Shown here: positions 58,563-64,000 of the stretch, piece by piece | Layout: every line of letters begins with the position of its first letter | Numbering within the stretch: the first letter of the stretch is position 1 | Assembly: GCA_030280995.1 (NCBI GenBank) | Contig: JASXTE010000019.1 | Span: 7,427,501 to 7,491,500 of the forward strand | Reading direction: 5' to 3' | DNA from: Hemileia vastatrix | Taxonomy: Eukaryota; Basidiomycota; Pucciniomycetes; Pucciniales; Zaghouaniaceae | DNA length: 64,000 bases | Notes under the pieces: model-generated | What the model saw: only the letters and a program-made list of their open reading frames with translations | Told to the model about the DNA's origin: nothing | The model's database searches: none | Position numbers and translations under genes: made by a program

Positions 58563-59585
58563 GTGCACTACAAAAGGAACATGAACCCCTCAGGTCAATC
58601 TGAAACAGTGCTCCTCCCTGAAATGCAAGAGCAGATGGAATTCTTTCAAGAAAAAAATTCCAGACTGATGGAACGTCTTTCAGAGGAAAATCACTCATAT
58701 TTTGGCCCCACCAAAGCAGAGTTGAATGCTTCCAAAGCCAAAATGCAGGTACCACCTGAAACACCAGTGCCTCTTTTCAAAGGCCACAAAGATTGTGGTC
58801 CCTGAAATATTCAATATAAAATGAGGCCCTTGAGCAGATCATTATGCATCACATTTAAGCCATTATGTCCTGATGAATGGTCACCAATTCCCAGATGCGC
58901 AATCATAAATTGGATTTTCAATATCTTACCTTACCAACAAGGTGGTATTCATGGAAAGTCAATATACAAAGAACTCTTTGGAAATTCCAAGTTGTAAATA
59001 ACCTTTTGCAAGCTCATGGAAACATTTGAGCTAGCTTTTGGCTATCATGATGTGGCCACAACCTTGGAATATGTATTAAATTAATTACTCCAGAAACATT
59101 CAGTGGCCAAGTACGTGTCAGAATTATGGGGCAACACCATCAATGTTACAAAATGGGGAGAGAGAGCACTCATTTTTCACTTCAGGAATGGACTATCATC
59201 AAAAATCAGGAATGCCTTTATCAGTCACATACAATAAATATCCATCCAAGAACTCATAAAGATGTCTATTCAAATTGATAACAAGTTCACACATCAGCAC
59301 ATGGATGGTGGGAGTGGCACTCATTACTGGTGCAACTATTCCCCATTGAGTGGGTCCAGTACTTGGAACCCAAACACCATGGATATTGACACAGAAAATG
59401 CACATGGCGCTGGTCTGAGGAAAAGGCTTTCAGATGAAGAATACCAAATATGCATGAGCAAAGTTTTTTGTCTAAGGTGTGGAAGTAGTTGTCACTTGGA
59501 AAGGGATCTTAGAGGAAAAATCAGGATTGGTGAAGAGGAGGATAGCTCAGGAGAGGCACATGTAAAAGACACTTCTTGGGAGTGA
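58563..59585 (+). pseudogene. Gypsy-3 Gag
   Basis: Begins MHYKRNMNPSGQSET, then QEQMEFFQEKNSRLMERL (coiled coil) and PETPVPLFKGHKDCGP, the usual entry to the capsid. The middle is broken by stops and indels. The last part has a zinc knuckle CLRCGSSCHLERDL in which the final Cys is Leu. Confidence 0.7.
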
Positions 59586-59689
59586 AGGTTGTGGCCTCCT
59601 TGGGCAGATTAGAGGAAAGGAAAAGGTAGAATTAGTGGTGGAATTATTAGTGTGAAAGCCACTTGAAGTAAATGATTATTGTATTATGC

Positions 59690-62600
59690 TAAACTTATGT
59701 TTTATGACCCTTTATGCCACAACAAATATACAAGCCCTTCTGGATTGTGAGGCCAGAGACTGTTTTATTCATAACAAGCTTTTACAAAGAAATAAAAAGA
59801 AAAAAGAAAAATCAGACCACCCAGGTGTTTAATTATGTTTGATGAGTCCCATAATGGGGGAGGAGAAGTAAGAGAGAAAGTTTTTTTGCAGATTCTGGTG
59901 TGATGGAAGGAAGTCCCAATGCAAGGAATATTTGACAAACCTGAAGGACCAATATGATATGGTGCTAGTGATGACATGTCTGTACCAACATTATACATAC
60001 ATTGACTGGTAAGAAAAGAAGATTCATTTTGAAAGGGAAGAAACAATAGTGCTAAAGTATTGGCCCCCTTACCCCTCCAGGGGTTGGGGGCCCACCCAGG
60101 TGGGTCTTCTGATGTTCTGTTATCATCAGTTGACTTGAAACCAGAGCTGATTCTTTCTCTTGACTCTAAGGAGAAGACTGAGGATGGGGAGCCAACATGA
60201 AGTACCAGGGAGGACCAAAGAGGGGATGAAGTGCACCAAGAGAAGGAGAAGGCACAACAAGGAAAATGAAAGGAAGAGAAAAAAAATGTGGATGGACCAG
60301 ATAAAGCATCATCCCCCTGAACCCTTCAGGGGCCCCTCCCAGTAAGTCTCCTGGTGTTTCACAATCATAAGTAGACTTTCTGCAAGAACTGACACTTTCT
60401 CTTGATGATAATTTTCAAGACTTGGAGGGAGCACTGGAGGAATAGGAGGTTCTGGAATGTGACACAACAGCTTGGAAAATATCAGCCAAAATTTTAGCCA
60501 AGGTCCAGTACTCAAAGACAACAAAAATCCTCAAGGAAATGATCCCTAAAGCTTAGCGGGTATCTTACTGCTGTTTGAAGATGGAGGAGTCAAGACCCTA
60601 CCACCTCAACAACTGCAAAACCTTGCCATTGATTTGATTTCAGGTGAAACTCATCAATTTAGTCACATAATCCCATTTTCAACCTTGGAGTCAACAGCAC
60701 TAAAATAGATGATTGATGAAAATTTGAAAAAAGGTTTCATCAGAGAATGAAAATCTCCCTGGGTGTTGCTTGTGATCTTTTCAGGTAAGAAAGGATGGGT
60801 CACTGAGACCATGTATGTATTTCAGAAGGTTAAATGTGCTTAAGGTTAAAAACAGATACCCCCTTCCACTGACTAGTGAGCTGATTGTCAGTCTTCAGGG
60901 TTCAGAAATTTTAAAATCCCTAGATCTGAGGGAAGGTTACCACAACATATGTGTAAATAAAGGTGACAAACACAAACTGAAATTCAACCCTAAATTTATC
61001 ATTATGAATGGTTTTTAATGCCATTTTGTCCATTTAATGCACCAGCTAAATTTGAGAACTTCACCAATAGCATCTTTAGAGACAGAATAGGAATAGATGT
61101 GTCAGTGTATCTAGACAAAAACTTGATTTACTCCAGATGAGTGGAGGAACACCAGATGAAAGTGAAGGATTGTTTTCAATTCTCAAAAGAGGCACAAGTA
61201 TGGCTTAAACCAGACAAATGTGTATTCTCAGTAAGTTAAATACCTTACCTGGAGATTATCATTTCAAATGATAGGGTGAAAATGGACCATGAGAAAGTAA
61301 TATGCAGTAACAGAGTGGCCAACAAAAGTGTCAGTAAAGGAGCTCTATTCATTTTAAGGCTTTGAAATTTTTTACCACCACTTTATTATAAAATACTTTC
61401 ACATTTGTTGACCACTGCATGTTCTCACAAAGAAGGAAGCCAAATTTATTTGGACAAGCAGCCAACAAAATGCATTTGACTACCTGAAAAGATGATTTTT
61501 GAAGGCTCCTATTCTCTCAATCCCAGATTTACTAATGCCATTTGTTCTATAATGTGACTTCTCAGATTTTGGGCTAGGCATGGTATTATCCCAATATGAT
61601 GCAAAAAATGTCTTATAACCAGTATAATATTTGTCACTTACACTTCTAGGCACCAAATCAAACTATGAAATATATGATAAGGAGCTATTGGTGCTAGTAG
61701 AGGCTGTGCATAACTGGTGCCACTATTTAGAAGGAGGACCTCACCATTCACAATTTATTATCTACATGGATCACAAAAAGTTTGAAGCCTTCCTGATAAT
61801 TAAAATGTTGACTTTCCAGAAATTGCACTGAGCAGAACTGCTAAGCAGTATTAATTTTATTGTTCAATTCAGACCAGGGAAGAAAAGTGACAAACTCAGG
61901 ATCTTGAAGTGGGGGTAATCCTAGATGAGGCAGAATTGGAAAATGAGGATTTGATGGAATGGGTAATGAGGGGGCAGGAAAAGAAAAAGTGAGTGCAGGA
62001 ACTAGTAAAGGTGCTCTTATCAAAAAGAAAGGATTGGAGGAGTATCACCTGGAAGGGGAAGCGCTGTATTGGAATGGGAAGATAGTGGTGATAAATGATG
62101 AAGAGATCAAGAGGCAGATGGTCAAGTCAAGGCACAACTCTCCAATGGCAGGACACCCAAGACTTCTGAAGATGGTAGAAATGTGGAATTTCAACTTTTA
62201 TTGGAAGTACATGAAGGTATACATCCAGTACAAGGTAGCGGCATGTGACTCTTTCCAGAGGAACAAGATTAGCCCAACAGCTATACCACTAGCCCTATTA
62301 AGTATACCCAAGAAGCCATGGAAGGAACTCTCTTATAATCTAATAATGAAGTTACCCAGGTCACAAGGAAAGAATGCCTTCCTCACAGTATTTGACCACT
62401 GCACCAAGATGGCACACTTTGTTTCCACCACTACTAATATTACATCAGAGGGTATTGCAGCCTTAATTGTGACACATTTCTGGAAGCTACATGGATTGCC
62501 TGAAATTATGGTATCAGACAGGGGAAGTACTTTTAAATCTTAATTATTGAAGGCAATGTATGAGAAACAAAACATTGAACCCATTTTTCCAACAGCATGG

Positions 62601-63382
62601 CATCCATAGACTGACAGGCAATCTGGGATAGTGAATAAGGCAATTGAACATTATCTATTCCATTTCATTAACTATCAGCAAGATAATTGGGTGCAACTGC
62701 TGCTGTTGGCTGAATTCTCATACAAAAAATGGACACATGTGGAAACTGGCATGTCACCTCTTTATGCCAACTATGGATACAACCCAACATTCTCAATTGA
62801 TACCTCATCCATGTTTTAAGTTCCAGAAGCTGAAGAACAAATTCAGAAAATACTGAGTATATGTCAGGAGCTAGAAGCAGTACTCAAATTATCTCAACAG
62901 TCAATGAAGCACCATCATGATCAAGGAAAAACCCAGTATCAGGTGCTACAGGTAGGTGATAAGGTTTGGCTAAGCTTACAATTACTTTCCACACTATGCC
63001 TAAGTGCCAAATTAGATCACAAGGAGGTAGGACCATTAAAAATCAAGTACAAGATATCTGACTCAGAATACAAATTGGAGCTACCAATTTTAATGAAACA
63101 AGTGCACCTAGTGTTTAATATTTCATTACTCACAAAGCAACAAGAGGATACAATACCAGGGCTTTCAGAAGAACCACCAGCTCCAGCTTATGTATGAATT
63201 GAAGAGGATTTTGAGTTAGAAAAGATTATTGCTAAGCAAGTGTACAGGGGGAAGGTTCAGTATTTGGTGCACTGGAAAGGTTACAGTGTAGGAGATAGGT
63301 CTTGGGAACCAGTAGAGAACTTAGATAACACAAAGGGAAAGGTGAAGGATTTTGTAAAGGAACAAAGGGGGCAGGAAGGGTA
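59690..63382 (+). pseudogene. Gypsy-3 Pol with C-terminal chromodomain
   Basis: Protease segment ALLDCEARDCFI (D-S/T-G changed to DCE). RT from about 60810: FRRLNVLKVKNRYPLPL, KSLDLREGYHNI, WFLMPFCPFNAPA and VYLDK where YLDD is expected (about 61108). RNase H: NYEIYDKELLVLVEAVHNW. Integrase to chromodomain is one frame (61959-63382) with stops TAA 62541, TAG 62607, TAA 62817 and TGA 63195. It has AHFVSTTTNI, SDRGSTFKS and WHP*TDRQSG. The chromodomain [20 protein letters not shown] lies at about 63247-63315 and would target insertion to methylated histones. Confidence 0.85.
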
Positions 63383-63395
63383 AAAGTGGGGTTAA

Positions 63396-63693
63396 TGTTA
63401 GGATTTGAGTTGAGAGGCAAAGAGGAGGAGTGCTATGGGTGCTATGCATTGTAATAGGCAGGAGAGAGGGAAATTTCATAAAGGGGTCTTATGGGGAAAA
63501 CACTGTGGGGTGTTCTTCATTAGACAACTTATCTAGTAATCCAGTTACTTCTTAGTTTCCCATAATTGTAACCTTCACTGTTGGAAGCCCCAACATTGTC
63601 AGTCTAGTTAGTCTCACTTCTGTATCAGCATAGTTAGTCCTGTCATAGGCTAGTGTTACCACTAGTAGTACTCTGCCTTCTTAGGTCTTAACA
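63396..63693 (+). repeat. Gypsy-3 3' LTR
   Basis: 298 bp, TGTTAGGATTTG to TCTTAACA. Confidence 0.9.
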
Positions 63694-64000
63694 GTATATG
63701 TCCAAGCTTCTATCACTTTTATTTTTAATAGAATTCTGGTCAATAATAACAATCATAATAAAGTCAAATAAAAAGCACAGATGACATAAAACATAAAAGA
63801 AAACACATAACATTTCATTTAAAATCTAACGGAGAGATGAAAGTTTTTCACAAACATTTATACACATCCATCCATCCATACATGCAGAAATAAATAAATA
63901 AACTGAAAAAAAAACTGAGTGAGAGAAAGAGCAAAAAAAGATAAATGAACTGATAATAAGTAATTGGTTATGATTAAGCTAGAAAGTTAGTAAGGGGGGT
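63694..64000. repeat. Duplicated flank, copy 2
   Basis: Second copy of 57762-58080, running off the window end. Confidence 0.85.

Larger units (their letters stand above)
58245..63693 (+). mobile_element. Gypsy-3: chromodomain Ty3/Gypsy element with 298-bp LTRs, decayed
   Basis: LTRs 58245-58542 and 63396-63693 are both 298 bp, TGTT(A/G)GGATTTG to TCTTAACA, roughly 90% alike. The purine tract AAAAGTGGGG lies just before the 3' LTR. Flanking pentamers differ (ATTGC, GTATA), consistent with later recombination. Gag, Pol and a C-terminal chromodomain are all recognisable but full of stops. Confidence 0.9.

Overview
This 64 kb window looks like intergenic, transposon-packed DNA from a filamentous fungus, most likely a basidiomycete and plausibly a rust-type (Pucciniales) genome. 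The reasons are short AT-rich introns, a Tad-like LINE, Copia and several Ty3/Gypsy families, and TET/JBP-type 2-oxoglutarate oxygenase genes carried by DNA transposons. The assignment rests on family resemblance only. One ordinary host gene is convincing: a TVP38/TMEM64-type VTT membrane protein at 7951-9798 (minus strand, one 156-bp intron).

Layout. 1-3240: decayed LINE (minus) with endonuclease, reverse transcriptase and RNase H. 3312-7232: a young Copia element with identical 135-bp LTRs, ATATT target duplication and one open 1140-codon pol that lacks a recognisable Gag. 7233-13550: microsatellites, the host gene, a MITE-like element and a tRNA-derived SINE pair. 12165-15468 plus 36405-36610: a long inverted repeat whose arms meet at poly(A)/poly(T) tracts near 13560; a solo LTR (13782-15020) and a large Gypsy element (Gypsy-1, 15469-36404, AATAT duplication) sit in its right arm. 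37035-46339: Gypsy-2 (plus strand). 57409-64000: a smaller chromodomain Gypsy (Gypsy-3) with a duplicated LTR+flank unit.

The most interesting content is three copies of a DNA transposon (A 16920-20687, B 29379-36187, C 47340-55929). Each has terminal inverted repeats beginning AGGGG or similar, and each is flanked by a 3-bp AAT/ATT duplication. B and C carry three genes: a PIF/Harbinger-type DDE transposase, a TET/JBP-like 2OG-Fe(II) oxygenase, and, on the opposite strand, a Myb/SANT-like protein with 18-residue repeats. A is a rearranged derivative with the oxygenase and a 5' transposase fragment facing each other. TET/JBP genes are known as cargo of fungal KDZ transposons; their linkage to a Harbinger-type transposase and its usual SANT partner is the candidate new system. 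The natural inference is that the oxygenase modifies methylated DNA at element ends while transposase and SANT protein bind and move them. All copies here are damaged, at different positions.

The insertions are deeply nested, which gives an order of events: inverted repeat, then Gypsy-1, then transposons A and B and a 1.5-kb solo LTR inside Gypsy-1; transposon C was in turn hit by a second copy of that solo LTR. Removing the two insertions from the right LTR of Gypsy-1 leaves exactly 1176 bp, the length of its left LTR, which confirms the boundaries.
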